Shown one piece after another: positions 7,376 to 16,324 of a DNA stretch of 64,000 nucleotides. Source of the DNA: Bacteriovorax sp. PP10 (lineage in GTDB: Bacteria > Bdellovibrionota > Bacteriovoracia > Bacteriovoracales > Bacteriovoracaceae); assembly GCF_035013165.1 (NCBI RefSeq), contig NZ_JAYGJQ010000001.1:1488001-1552000 (forward strand). The letters run 5' to 3'. How positions within the stretch are numbered: position 1 is the first letter of the stretch; each line of letters starts with the position of its first letter. Under the pieces are notes generated by a model that did no database searches, was not told where the DNA came from, and saw nothing but the letters and a program-made list of their open reading frames with translations. The translations under genes were made by a program, and so were the position numbers.

Positions 7376-9178
7376 TTAATGCCAAATCATTAAGCTCATA
7401 AAACAAGTGATCAATGATAAAAGCACAGTGAGCGGCAGTCCTATTTTTAAAAAGTCAGCGAAACGGTAACCGCCGGGACTTAAAATTAATAAATTCCCAT
7501 GATGCCCGATTGGTGTGAGGAAAGAGGCAACAGCACCCATCGTTACACAAACAACCGCAGCTGTCGGTGAGATGTGTGCACTTTTGGCGAAGGCCACTGC
7601 GATGGGGGCGAGGAGAACAGTTGTCGCGGCATCAGAAAGAATTTGAGTTAAGAGAGCTGAAATCCAATAAAAAATTAACAGCATTGCGACTGGTGACCAG
7701 TCACCTGTAAAGTTTTTAATTTGGGCCGCGAGAATTTTATCAACTCCTGTGTGCTCCATTGCAATCCCGAGAGGGATTACACCTGCAATCATGACATAAA
7801 TTTTAACTTCGATGGATTCATAGGCCTGCTCAATGTTGACACATTTCGTGAGGATCATCGCCATGGCCCCGGCCATGAAGGCAAGGTAGGCAGGCAAAGT
7901 CCCGGTTGCGGCCAGAACAATCGAGACCAGCATAATGGAAGTTGATAGTTTGCTTTTACCTCTCTTCATCGAAGAAGCAAAAAATGGCAACACCATTAAA
8001 AAGCCACGGTGATTTGTAAGTTCATTTAGCTTTTCTTTTGGTCCCCAGATCACAAGCATATCACCAGCGCGGATTATCACGTCAGCCACACCAGTTGAAA
8101 TCCAACCAGACTTTCTCCAGATTCCTACGATCGCGACACCAAAGCGGTTATAAAAATCTATTTGTGCCACTGTACGGCCAACGAAGATAGAGTTATGAGC
8201 AATGACGGCCTTCAAGATTCTTTTTTCTTCTCCGGCAAGTGTGACGAGATGTTCTTTGCCGTCACTAAATTTATGCAGGGCCTTTAATACTAAACCATGC
8301 TCTCCATCGAACGAGACTAGCTCATCCGGAGTTGTTCTAATAATAAAATTATCTCCAACTTCCAGCGTAGTGTCTTTTTTTGTACAGTCTTGAATCTTGT
8401 CTCCACGCACCCATGAAAGAAGGCTAAACTGCTTTTCTTTTTCAGTGATCATTTGCTCAAGGGTTTTGCCTATCCATGGACTGTTTTCAACAACGATTAA
8501 CTCTGTCGTAATATCTGTCAGTTTAAATTTGTCATCTGAATCATCTTCACCGGATGTTTTAGGAAGAATCCATTTCATTAAAATACAAAAAGCAATTCCA
8601 CATAAAACAAGAGGAAGACCAATTTTTCCTACAGTGAAGAGTCCAAGACTTGGTTCGCCAGCGCGTTTTAAAATGTTATTGGCCAGTAAAAAGGCCGGAG
8701 CACCAATGAGAGTCATTGTTGTCCCCAAGGAAGCTGCTGTGGCCATTGGGATAAGCAGGCGGGAAGCATGCAAGTCTTTTTCATCCTTACAAATTTTCAT
8801 AATAATTGGAAGCATCATCGCCGTGACCATTAAGTGGTGAGTAAAGGCCGACATCGCTGCCACTGAAATCATAATAACAAAAATTGCCCGCACTTCACCT
8901 TTGCCGGAGAGTTTTGTAATCCATTCACCAATCATGTCGGTGACACCGGTGTGGGAGAGTCCTGCGGACAGAACAAAGACGGCCGCAACGATAATGGCGG
9001 GCTCGCTTGAAAATCCTGAGAAAGCTTCTTTGACTTCAATAAGTCCCGTAATGGATAAAGCTAAAATAATTAACATCGCAATAACATCAACCCGCAAATA
9101 CTCTGTAATAAACAAAACAATTGAGATGATCATAATCGCGATAAAGATTAACTGGTCATGGGTCATGCCTAAAATCAT
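7376..9178 (-). CDS. SLC13-type permease with two TrkA-C domains
   Basis: 600 residues. Residues 8-210 and 400-600 each hold several membrane segments typical of DASS/SLC13 transporters, with the hallmark segments TAASLGTTMTLIGAPAFLLAN and SFLTPIGHHGNLLI (substrate and Na+ sites). Between them are two RCK_C/TrkA-C domains (about 215-300 and 305-385), as in sulfate or tricarboxylate carriers of this group. It probably imports an oxyanion or dicarboxylate driven by Na+; substrate cannot be read. The start ATG overlaps the stop of the upstream MscS gene by 4 bp (ATGA), so the two are co-translated, linking solute transport with an osmotic safety channel. Confidence 0.85.
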   Translation of the reverse strand: MILGMTHDQLIFIAIMIISIVLFITEYLRVDVIAMLIILALSITGLIEVKEAFSGFSSEPAIIVAAVFVLSAGLSHTGVTDMIGEWITKLSGKGEVRAIFVIMISVAAMSAFTHHLMVTAMMLPIIMKICKDEKDLHASRLLIPMATAASLGTTMTLIGAPAFLLANNILKRAGEPSLGLFTVGKIGLPLVLCGIAFCILMKWILPKTSGEDDSDDKFKLTDITTELIVVENSPWIGKTLEQMITEKEKQFSLLSWVRGDKIQDCTKKDTTLEVGDNFIIRTTPDELVSFDGEHGLVLKALHKFSDGKEHLVTLAGEEKRILKAVIAHNSIFVGRTVAQIDFYNRFGVAIVGIWRKSGWISTGVADVIIRAGDMLVIWGPKEKLNELTNHRGFLMVLPFFASSMKRGKSKLSTSIMLVSIVLAATGTLPAYLAFMAGAMAMILTKCVNIEQAYESIEVKIYVMIAGVIPLGIAMEHTGVDKILAAQIKNFTGDWSPVAMLLIFYWISALLTQILSDAATTVLLAPIAVAFAKSAHISPTAAVVCVTMGAVASFLTPIGHHGNLLILSPGGYRFADFLKIGLPLTVLLSLITCFMSLMIWH

Positions 9179-10056
9179 AATTTAGTCTCTTTAGTAGGAT
9201 CCTCATTGAAGACGTGAATCTCTCGTTGAGGATAAGGAATGCGGATTTTATTTTCTTTGAAAACTTTTAGAACGCCAAAATTAAGTAGACTCTTTAATAC
9301 ACCTAAACGATCAGTGTATTCCTGTGTCCAGACGAGAAGACTAAATCTCAAACCGCTCTCAGCAAACTCCGTCAGTTGAACTTTAGGAGCAGGGGCCTTG
9401 AGCACTCCTGGTTCATTGTCTGCCACTTGTAATAAGAGTTGCTCAACTAATACAGGGTCAGAGTCGTAAGAGACTGGGACTGAAATTGTGACTCTTACCC
9501 GATTGCCTGAATGACTCCAGTTGATAACTTGTTTTGAAATGAAATCAGAATTAGGAACAATAATTGAAACATTATCATTGGTCACAATCGTTGTCGCACG
9601 CACTGAAATGTTTTGAACATTTCCTGCGATTGTTCCGACTTCAATTCGATCACCAAGCTTAAGTGGTTTTTCCAAGAGAATAATGATTCCACTGACAAAA
9701 TTGCTGAAGATCGTCTGCATTCCGAAACCGACACCAATACCGATAGCACCGGTTAGGACGGTGAAGAAACTTAGATCGAGTCCTGTGGTTTGAAGAATTC
9801 CAACCAAACCAATTCCAATAAGAGCGTAGTAACTAAGAGTGATAGTTGCACGCCAGTTGCTCGTATTGACACCTCTATTTTTAGTGACAGAGGCCAGAAG
9901 CCATTTTTTTAGTTTAGAGGAGACGATAAGAAAGGACATTATCAAAATCATGTTGAGGAGAATTGCCCATACGGTTATGGAACTTTTACCTATTTTAATG
10001 AGCGGATAATCGAGTACTATCCAGACAGAGGCGGCAAATTCAGTTAGTTCATCCAT
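9175..10056 (-). CDS. MscS-family mechanosensitive ion channel
   Basis: 293 residues. Three membrane segments (about 27-47, 68-90, 95-125), the third being the Gly/Ala-rich pore helix with GAIGIGVGFGMQTIFSNF, followed by the MscS beta domain signature EKPLKLGDRIEVG and V-x-N-I-x-x-R-A-T-T-I, and a C-terminal alpha/beta vestibule. The length matches E. coli MscS (286). It releases solutes on hypo-osmotic shock from the inner membrane. It is first in an operon with the SLC13 permease, with overlapping stop and start. Another gene here (cyclic glucan synthase at 37663) is also related to osmotic life, though not linked in position. Confidence 0.92.
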   Translation of the reverse strand: MDELTEFAASVWIVLDYPLIKIGKSSITVWAILLNMILIMSFLIVSSKLKKWLLASVTKNRGVNTSNWRATITLSYYALIGIGLVGILQTTGLDLSFFTVLTGAIGIGVGFGMQTIFSNFVSGIIILLEKPLKLGDRIEVGTIAGNVQNISVRATTIVTNDNVSIIVPNSDFISKQVINWSHSGNRVRVTISVPVSYDSDPVLVEQLLLQVADNEPGVLKAPAPKVQLTEFAESGLRFSLLVWTQEYTDRLGVLKSLLNFGVLKVFKENKIRIPYPQREIHVFNEDPTKETKL

Positions 10057-10242
10057 TTTTTATAAATTCCAGTAAGAGGTAGAACTACATAGGATGTAAT
10101 ACTGCAAAGAGGCGGCCAAGTATTAGACAAAATCAATTCTAGGGTAATTCATCATTCAAATTTTCTATAGCTTCATAGAATTTAACGATGAAACCAATCT
10201 TATGAAACATGATAAATTAGGCCATGTTTAATAGGAGAATTT

Positions 10243-10551
10243 ATGAAACATGTAGATACAAGTAACTTTGAAGAAATCGTCTTAAAATCTGATAAACCAG
10301 TCGTTGTAGATTTCTGGGCAGAGTGGTGTGGACCTTGTAAAGTCCTAGGCCCGGTACTTGAAGAAGTCTCAAAAGAGATTGGTGATAAAGTTGAAATCGT
10401 AAAATTGAATGTTGATGACTCGAGAGAGTTAACAGCGAAATACGGAATTCGTGGAATTCCAACCATGATCATGTTCAAAAATGGTCAATTAGTTTCTACG
10501 TTAGTAGGAAGCCAGCCAAAATCAGAAGTTCTAAAATTTGCGTTAAGCTAA
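10243..10551 (+). CDS. trxA: thioredoxin
   Basis: 102 residues, the usual size of thioredoxin 1. The active site WCGPCK is present (C29 and C32), followed by the cis-proline segment GIRGIPT (P at about 73) and the C-terminal FKNGQLVSTLVG strand. It reduces disulfides in the cytoplasm and is re-reduced by thioredoxin reductase. AGGAG stands 8 bases before the ATG. The gene is single, closed by a hairpin at 10561. No signal peptide, so it is not a periplasmic thiol oxidoreductase. Confidence 0.95.
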   Translation: MKHVDTSNFEEIVLKSDKPVVVDFWAEWCGPCKVLGPVLEEVSKEIGDKVEIVKLNVDDSRELTAKYGIRGIPTMIMFKNGQLVSTLVGSQPKSEVLKFALS

Positions 10552-10560
10552 TATCTTTTT

Positions 10561-10582
10561 GGGAGCAAAGAAATTTGCTCCC
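10561..10582 (+). terminator. terminator of the thioredoxin gene
   Basis: GGGAGCAAA (10561-10569), loop gaaa, TTTGCTCCC (10574-10582), then agtcttta. Perfect 9-bp stem with a weak T run; positioned 9 bp after the trxA stop. Confidence 0.65.
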
Positions 10583-10587
10583 AGTCT

Positions 10588-12060
10588 TTATGTCAGAAGA
10601 TTCTTAAGTGTTGTCGCCATGATTTCTAAAGTCTGCTGAGTGTAATCCAAAATTTCTTTTACCGATGTCTGAGAAGAAGCAAATCTAATTTTTAAAGTGT
10701 TTTTCGATAATTCAACTTTATCGATTCCTTTAATATTCTTTGGAAAGAATGAAAAGACATTATCTTTTTGTTCAAACGTCCCCTGATTGTCATCTTCAAG
10801 ATCGTACAAAGCGTCTTCCAGGGCATCTACATCCAATGTCCCTTTGATCGGGAAGGTGATCGTATCAAAACCCTCTGTGAAGATTTCATCAATGGGCATA
10901 GGGAAGCTGTTGAGTGGAACTCTTAGCTCCAGCTCTCTTCTGATCGTGACTTCAGTAAAATCATTGTCAGATTGCTGAGCGCTGATATTGTACCTGAAGT
11001 ACTCTGTGTGAAGAGCGCCACCTTCAGGGTCTTTTACTGTGTTGCTATTTTTTAAACGCAGAGTTCTTCTGGCATTATCAAAAAGGCTTTCAATTTCTTT
11101 TTTTAAGAATTCATCCTGAGCAAGCTCAGTGGCAAGCTTTGAGGCAAAGCTGCTGTGATCTTTTGGGATTTTATGTTTGGCCTTATTAAAAGCTTCCAGG
11201 TTCTTAAAAGGGATGTGTTGCTCCCTAGAAAGAATGTACTGAGTGAATTGGATTTCAACATTCTTACTTTCTTCTTCATCGTCACTTTCAAAAGCGATTA
11301 ACGGAGTGGAGTTTGAAAGATCGACAACGGCATAAGGGCTTTGTCTGTCATTGATAAACATTGTTTTCGTAATATACTGAGGGATTTTTGCAGACAAGTA
11401 CTTACTTAAAGAAAGATTGGAAATAATATTGTCTTTTCCAATGGCCGCATCATCTTTACCATTTAAGGCATTTAATAATTGCAGGGCCCAGATACCGTGT
11501 TTGGCCTGAACAGAGACAAATGATTTTTCTCCGGGGTAACATGATAAGAAAAATGAATAACCTGGAGTTGAACGTATGAACTCAGAGTATTCTTTTTCTA
11601 CCAGATTACTGGCCGCAGACTTCATTTTATTTTTTGATTTTAATTCTTCAGCAGAAGAGTCGATAAAGATAAACCCTTTTTTACTTTTGCTGGCCTTTAA
11701 TGGTGCAAGAAGAATTTCTTCAAGAGAAAGTGATGTTTCCTCAAGATTAGAATTATCAGTATCCCAACAAGTGATTCTGTTTTGAGACTTAGTATTGAAA
11801 CCATGACCTACGTAATAAAAGTAGAGTTCATCTTCCGAAGTCAGGCGTGCGAAAATATTCTGCATTTTCTTTTCGATTGAAGCTTTATTAGCGTCTTCAT
11901 TTGTTAGAAAAAGCAATTCGTCTTCTTCAACATAAAGTTGATCAGTGAAAGCTGTTTTGATTGAGTTGGCATCATTAACTGCAAACTCGATTTTTGCCAA
12001 CTCAGGCAAAACTTGTGTCGAGTACTCTTCAATGGCAATGATAATTCCGAACTTTTTCAT
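10588..12060 (-). CDS. caspase-fold (peptidase C14-like) protein, catalytic Cys replaced
   Basis: 490 residues. Residues 1-235 resemble the metacaspase/caspase p20-p10 fold: GIIIAIEEYS at the first strand, AVNDANSIKTAF (usual AvnDA..l...l), and FYYVGHGF with the catalytic His (H86). At the place of the D-x-C active site the protein reads FIDSSAEE (D134, S135, S136), so Ser stands where Cys is expected. The next strand FFLSCYPGEKS corresponds to the usual lsAs..ge.s segment; its C174 is not at the catalytic place. The C-terminal 250 residues are unassigned. So it may be a pseudo-caspase with a scaffold or binding role. GAGG precedes the ATG. No signal peptide. Single gene. Confidence 0.7.
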   Translation of the reverse strand: MKKFGIIIAIEEYSTQVLPELAKIEFAVNDANSIKTAFTDQLYVEEDELLFLTNEDANKASIEKKMQNIFARLTSEDELYFYYVGHGFNTKSQNRITCWDTDNSNLEETSLSLEEILLAPLKASKSKKGFIFIDSSAEELKSKNKMKSAASNLVEKEYSEFIRSTPGYSFFLSCYPGEKSFVSVQAKHGIWALQLLNALNGKDDAAIGKDNIISNLSLSKYLSAKIPQYITKTMFINDRQSPYAVVDLSNSTPLIAFESDDEEESKNVEIQFTQYILSREQHIPFKNLEAFNKAKHKIPKDHSSFASKLATELAQDEFLKKEIESLFDNARRTLRLKNSNTVKDPEGGALHTEYFRYNISAQQSDNDFTEVTIRRELELRVPLNSFPMPIDEIFTEGFDTITFPIKGTLDVDALEDALYDLEDDNQGTFEQKDNVFSFFPKNIKGIDKVELSKNTLKIRFASSQTSVKEILDYTQQTLEIMATTLKNLLT

Positions 12061-12215
12061 TAATTTACCTCAGGCTTGGTGAACTTTTGAATTATAACTT
12101 TTTATATCAATTAATGTATAGAGTTTATGGTCTTTAGCGGTACTTTTTCATTATTAAATCGTATATAATTTGTTTGTTACTCAGAACCTTTTGTTCTCAA
12201 CTCAAAGGATCGTCA

Positions 12216-13055
12216 ATGAAGCAATTAATCCTCATAACACTTATGACTTTGTCCTCATGTGCAACTCATCAGGGTGCTCCATTAAAATCTGCCACTGAAG
12301 AAGTGATTGCTCCCGAATTTTATATAACCCCGAAAACTATTGAAAAGGCCGTGTCGAGTCCTTACCGCACTCCTGAATTTAAAGAGCGCGATATGTATCG
12401 TCATCCTGAGGATACGTTAACTTTCTTCGGTGTAAAACCTACAATGAAGGTTTTAGAAATTACTCCGGGGACAGGCTGGTATACTGAAATCCTTGCACCA
12501 TTTTTAAATGAGAGGGGACAATATATAATGGCGACTCATCCTGCAGGAAGTGCTGCCCCTCAGTCAGGCCATATTGCAGAGTGGTCAAAAAAATATCCAG
12601 ACATTGCTAAGAATATGAAGTCCACAATTTTTGATCTTAGCAATCCTAATCTTGAATTAGGTGAAGAGGGTTCCATTGATATGGTATTAACTTTCAGAAA
12701 TGTGCATAACTGGATGGCCAAAGACAATGAAGATGTAGCTTTTAAGGCCTTTTTTAAAGTTTTAAGAAAAGGCGGAATATTAGGAGTCGTTGAACATAGA
12801 GCTCCTAATGATCGCACTGATCCCAAGGCTTCCACAGGATATGTAAGGGAGAGCGATATGATTAAAATGGCAAAAAAAGCAGGGTTTAAGTATTTAGGTA
12901 AATCTGAAGTGAACTCTAATCCAAAAGACACAAAAGATTATGAAAAAGGTGTGTGGACTCTGCCACCAACATTTGCACTAAAAAAAACAGACCGTGAAAA
13001 GTATCAAGCGATTGGTGAAAGTGACAGAATGACTTTGAAGTTTTCCAGACCTTAA
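12216..13055 (+). CDS. lipoprotein with SAM methyltransferase-like domain
   Basis: 279 residues from the ATG at 12216, supported by AAAGGA 7 bases upstream and by a lipoprotein signal (TLMTLSSC, lipidated C15). The mature part matches exported methyltransferase-like proteins of COG4798 type: VLEITPGTGWYTEIL stands for SAM motif I (residues about 73-87), FRNVHNW near 158 and VLRKGGILGVVEHRAP near 180. It also has the characteristic C-terminal KGVWTLPPTF. How such a protein would find SAM outside the cytoplasm is unclear; a binding or degenerate role is possible. TATAAT at 12164-12169 is a likely -10. It converges with the TIGR02147 gene 15 bp away. Confidence 0.8.
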   Translation: MKQLILITLMTLSSCATHQGAPLKSATEEVIAPEFYITPKTIEKAVSSPYRTPEFKERDMYRHPEDTLTFFGVKPTMKVLEITPGTGWYTEILAPFLNERGQYIMATHPAGSAAPQSGHIAEWSKKYPDIAKNMKSTIFDLSNPNLELGEEGSIDMVLTFRNVHNWMAKDNEDVAFKAFFKVLRKGGILGVVEHRAPNDRTDPKASTGYVRESDMIKMAKKAGFKYLGKSEVNSNPKDTKDYEKGVWTLPPTFALKKTDREKYQAIGESDRMTLKFSRP

Positions 13056-13070
13056 ATTTGGAGTGCAAGT

Positions 13071-13892
13071 TCAAATAATTGTGTCGATGGTGCTAGTGGG
13101 ATTTGACGTAATATCTGTTAGTGGAAAAAAACTTATTTGAATTTCATAAACAGCATCTCTCGTCGTACTATTTTTGCCAATATAGTTTCCCAGTGAGCGA
13201 CGAAATTTTTTAATTTTGTCTTTAATCTCAGGCATCAGTTTTGAATCTACTGCTATTGTCAGCCCAGAGTGATCTCTTTCGGCAATGGCGATAGCATCAA
13301 TTTTATCTTTGCTCAGGCATAGGATTTGCTTTTGTCTTTCTCTCATGGCCGCAGAAGAGTAGCTATAGTCGAGAATAGAAGTGAAGCGGTCTACACTTTC
13401 CATTTTTCCATCGGCATTTTTTTGAAGTAAGTTAAGTTTGATCAAGCGCTCAATCGCAAGTTCTATTTTTTCGACATCTGCAATCCCAAGCTTTTGAGCA
13501 ATCCATGCAGGATCAGTCTGGTGATTTTTTAAGCTGAAAATTTCCAGGATAGCGTAGTGGTACCAGTCTGAAATAAAGCTAAACTCATCCATTTCAAGTG
13601 CTGAATGCCCATCGTTGTCGTAATTAACAAGAAGCTTTTTACTTTTATTATTAACAACAATATCTCTATAATAAGCAAGTAGATCTGGATCCAGATTGAG
13701 TTTTGCCGAGATAATTCCAAATATTTTTGGCGACAATTCTATTTTTTTTGTGAAATAAAGCGAAAGTGTCGCAGGAGAAACTCCCAGGAACTGGGCATAT
13801 GAGCGCAAAGAGTAACTAGCGACGTTTTTACATCTTAGCTCGAAATCACCTTTGACTACTTCAAGGAAATCTTTTTTTTGTGTGTTTTCCAT
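13071..13892 (-). CDS. TIGR02147-family regulator (DUF4423)
   Basis: 273 residues. N-terminal helix-turn-helix: YSLRSYAQFLGVSPATLSLYF (about 27-47), then a long C-terminal domain with FISDWYHYAILEIFSL (about 105-120), the winged-helix-like WIAQKLGIADVEKIELAIERLIKLNLL, and the IAVDSKLMPEIKDKIKKFRR segment. This order is typical of the TIGR02147 proteins that are amplified in Bdellovibrio and Fibrobacter genomes, and supports the taxonomic guess. AAGGAT precedes the ATG. It lies 15 bp behind the secreted ankyrin-like protein gene on the same strand, so the two likely share a transcript and the regulator may control it. Confidence 0.85.
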   Translation of the reverse strand: MENTQKKDFLEVVKGDFELRCKNVASYSLRSYAQFLGVSPATLSLYFTKKIELSPKIFGIISAKLNLDPDLLAYYRDIVVNNKSKKLLVNYDNDGHSALEMDEFSFISDWYHYAILEIFSLKNHQTDPAWIAQKLGIADVEKIELAIERLIKLNLLQKNADGKMESVDRFTSILDYSYSSAAMRERQKQILCLSKDKIDAIAIAERDHSGLTIAVDSKLMPEIKDKIKKFRRSLGNYIGKNSTTRDAVYEIQISFFPLTDITSNPTSTIDTII

Positions 13893-13907
13893 TTTTAACT
13901 ATCCTTA

Positions 13908-14945
13908 TTAAATATGAATACCATTTGCTTCAAAGAGAGACCTTGGAGTTTGCTCACAAGTATTTTTTTGATCAAGAGAAAAGCCTAGAGTGGCAAGTCT
14001 ATTGATAAAATCTAAATCACTAGCAGTGAAGTATTTCCTTGTCGCTAGGAGATGCATAATCGTCGAGCCTTCAAAACATTTTGAATCCAAGTCGTAAGCA
14101 TTAGAGTCCATCCATACAAGATCTTTAAATCCTAGTTTGACAAGCGATGGCCATTTGTTAGTTAGGATTTTTAGTGTGTTAAAAACCTTTTCATAGGTTG
14201 TGGGCGAATGTTCTTCCAGGGCATCTTCGATAAGTGCGTAATGGCCAAAAGGCGGGCCTAGGTCGTCATTCACTACGTATTCAAGGCCGGTTTCAATGAG
14301 GTCTTGAAGAATCGTATCGCATGAAAAAGCGGCAGCAATTTGAAGAAAGTTAATTCCACGTGGAGTTACAAGAAAAAGATTTCCACCTAGGTCAGAAAGC
14401 CTGCGGAAGTTTTGAAGGTTGCAATTTGTAATGGTCGCGATCATTTCATTCATATTAAAATTTGACGAATATTTATATCGCGTAAAGAAGGTAAACATTT
14501 CTTCGGAATAGGCATAAGAAGAATCATCTACTTTTGCCAGAGGAAGATATTCATGAATGGCGAGTCTGTATTTTTGAGCTGTCGATAAACCTGAATTCCA
14601 TTTATTGCAGTCAATAGTAATACGTTGAGGAGTTTCATTGGGATGGTTGATAGCATCTTTGGGAGCGCCATCCAAAATCAGATTAGTTCCACATTCAACA
14701 AATGAAGAGTTGATGATTTCTTTTAAAGAAGAAATCTGTAGGCCAAAATTATTTTGAAATTTTTTATCATTTAAAACGTAAGAGACTTCTTTTGCTAAAT
14801 GCTTAAACTCCATAATTGAGCCGTCACCACCGTATGATTCTCTCCACCCGCCACCGCTACCTTTTGAAGGTTTGTTACTTTCTACAGCATGTGAATTGAG
14901 AGTGAGAAATGAAGCTAGGATGGCAAATAATACGTATTTGTTCAT
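13908..14945 (-). CDS. secreted protein with ankyrin-like repeats
   Basis: 345 residues with a signal peptide (cleavage near NSHA-VES). A Gly-rich segment (KGSGGGWRESYGGDG) follows. Residues about 185-345 show helix-loop-helix units resembling ankyrin repeats: GINFLQIAAAFSCDTILQDLIETG and STIMHLLATRK...DFINRLATLGFSL followed by QTPRSLFEANG. Four to six Cys in the mature protein suggest disulfides. Probably periplasmic or secreted; role unknown, perhaps protein binding. First gene of a pair with the TIGR02147 regulator. A long gene-free stretch lies upstream. Confidence 0.6.
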   Translation of the reverse strand: MNKYVLFAILASFLTLNSHAVESNKPSKGSGGGWRESYGGDGSIMEFKHLAKEVSYVLNDKKFQNNFGLQISSLKEIINSSFVECGTNLILDGAPKDAINHPNETPQRITIDCNKWNSGLSTAQKYRLAIHEYLPLAKVDDSSYAYSEEMFTFFTRYKYSSNFNMNEMIATITNCNLQNFRRLSDLGGNLFLVTPRGINFLQIAAAFSCDTILQDLIETGLEYVVNDDLGPPFGHYALIEDALEEHSPTTYEKVFNTLKILTNKWPSLVKLGFKDLVWMDSNAYDLDSKCFEGSTIMHLLATRKYFTASDLDFINRLATLGFSLDQKNTCEQTPRSLFEANGIHI

Positions 14946-15436
14946 TTATGTTTTCCTAAATAATTTGATAAAAAAATACTGTAAAGGAGACTATTTGAGA
15001 AGCGTTCAAGAGATTTCTTTCTAAGTATTTTACTTTGATGTGTTTACAATGGAGATATAAACATTATGTAAGAAATAGTGAGAGTTAAATGAAAGATTTA
15101 ACAATTTGCATTGATGAATAAAATAATTGATTCCTAGATTTGGGTACTTATGTTTTAGTAATTTTCAATGTCATCAATGGCACTTTGTGCGATAGATGTA
15201 AGTAAAGTTTTAATTAACAAATCGCACGCATCGTTTAGCAAGAATCATAGAGAATTCACCACTTAAAAGAGGCACCCGTTATAGGTGTTTTCGACCTTTT
15301 TACCATTGGAATGAAAACACTAAGTGTTTGAAAGTATTGAGTTGTGCTAAAAAAGTAGCTTCTTTTTGGTCAGAATAAGAAGAACAAACCGATAATGAAG
15401 TATGGAATAAAGCTTCTTAATAAAAGGGTGTATTTT
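14946..15436. other. 491-bp gene-free stretch before the prepilin operon
   Basis: No coding sequence is seen. It contains several inverted repeats on a possible leader: GTGCGAT (15187-15193) with ATCGCAC (15221-15227), CACC/GGTG near 15275-15289, and the 15-bp palindrome AAACACT-a-AGTGTTT (15315-15329). A structured leader or small RNA upstream of the prepilin gene is possible but no known riboswitch pattern is recognised. Confidence 0.4.
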
Positions 15437-16324
15437 ATGACTTTTAAAAATAATTCATCAGGGTTCACATTGGCAGAAGTCGTTATTGCTATGGGAATTT
15501 CATCGGTTGTGATTTTAGGAGCAGGTGGATTTTTAAAAACATCTTTTGATTCAAGTGTGAGCACAAATAAACGCATTGATAAAAATGAATATTTTGATGA
15601 GATGTCAAAAACGATTAGCAATCGTCTGACTTGTGGAGAGACACTTAAAAATTTATCTGTGGGAAGCAGTGTGACTGGTATCAAAAAACAAGGGCAAAAT
15701 ATCTTTGCTGTCGGACAGTCGTTAGCAAAGGATACAACATTAAGCTCTATCACTTTAGAGCAAAATCCTAATTGGACTCCGGTTGCTGAAAAGTATGGGC
15801 CGGCGAGATTAAAGATTCAGGTGGCCGCCAATGGGGTGACGACGACAAAGTATTTTCCTATTAGTATTCAACTCGATAAAGATAAAAAGGTTATAGGTTG
15901 TAGTCAGAAGCTAGAACTTGGTTCTGTTAAAGAAGATATTTATAATGAAGTTTGCACGACTGTAGTCGGAGGTTCGTTAAATAGTAAAAAGTGTAATTGG
16001 ACTAAACCGATTCATTACGATTATGTCTACATTCCAGCACCTCCTCCAGCTCCAGTAGGACCTGAGTGTTATGGGCCAATCTGTGCAATGTACGCCTCTG
16101 AGTTAGGACGTATGCCAGATGCAGGTGGAAAGGCCTATTGGGAAGCTCAAGTCGCAAGTGGAGCATCTCTGGCAGAAATCAGTGCAGGAATTGCCAATTC
16201 TAAGGAAGCCAATGGAATCGCATGGGGAGTGCCTGAATGGGATTACTATGCACGTGATGTGGCCAGTAGAGGAATGACTTTTGACTACGCGGTTAAACAG
16301 TGTGGTGTTGATATGAGCTGTTAG
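15437..16324 (+). CDS. type IV prepilin-like protein with C-terminal DUF4214-like domain
   Basis: 295 residues from the ATG at 15437, chosen because it gives a short leader ending NNSSG before FTLAEVVIAMG, the prepilin peptidase site with Glu at +5, and because AAGGG lies 8 bases before it. The hydrophobic helix (about 10-33) is followed by a globular domain and the motif C-x-T-x-x-G-x-S-L-N-S-x-x-C-x-W (about 172-190). After a Pro-rich linker (PAPPPAPVG) the C-terminus (about 212-285) resembles DUF4214, seen in secreted proteins: MYASELGRMPDAGGKAYW. So this pilin carries an extra adhesive-type domain. First of a prepilin set with 17093 and 17692; it overlaps the convergent gene by 4 bp. Confidence 0.8.
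   Translation: MTFKNNSSGFTLAEVVIAMGISSVVILGAGGFLKTSFDSSVSTNKRIDKNEYFDEMSKTISNRLTCGETLKNLSVGSSVTGIKKQGQNIFAVGQSLAKDTTLSSITLEQNPNWTPVAEKYGPARLKIQVAANGVTTTKYFPISIQLDKDKKVIGCSQKLELGSVKEDIYNEVCTTVVGGSLNSKKCNWTKPIHYDYVYIPAPPPAPVGPECYGPICAMYASELGRMPDAGGKAYWEAQVASGASLAEISAGIANSKEANGIAWGVPEWDYYARDVASRGMTFDYAVKQCGVDMSC

Noticed and set aside
14946-15436. Cyclic-di-GMP riboswitch before the prepilin gene
   Set aside because: The conserved GEMM-type core motifs were not found; only simple inverted repeats are visible.
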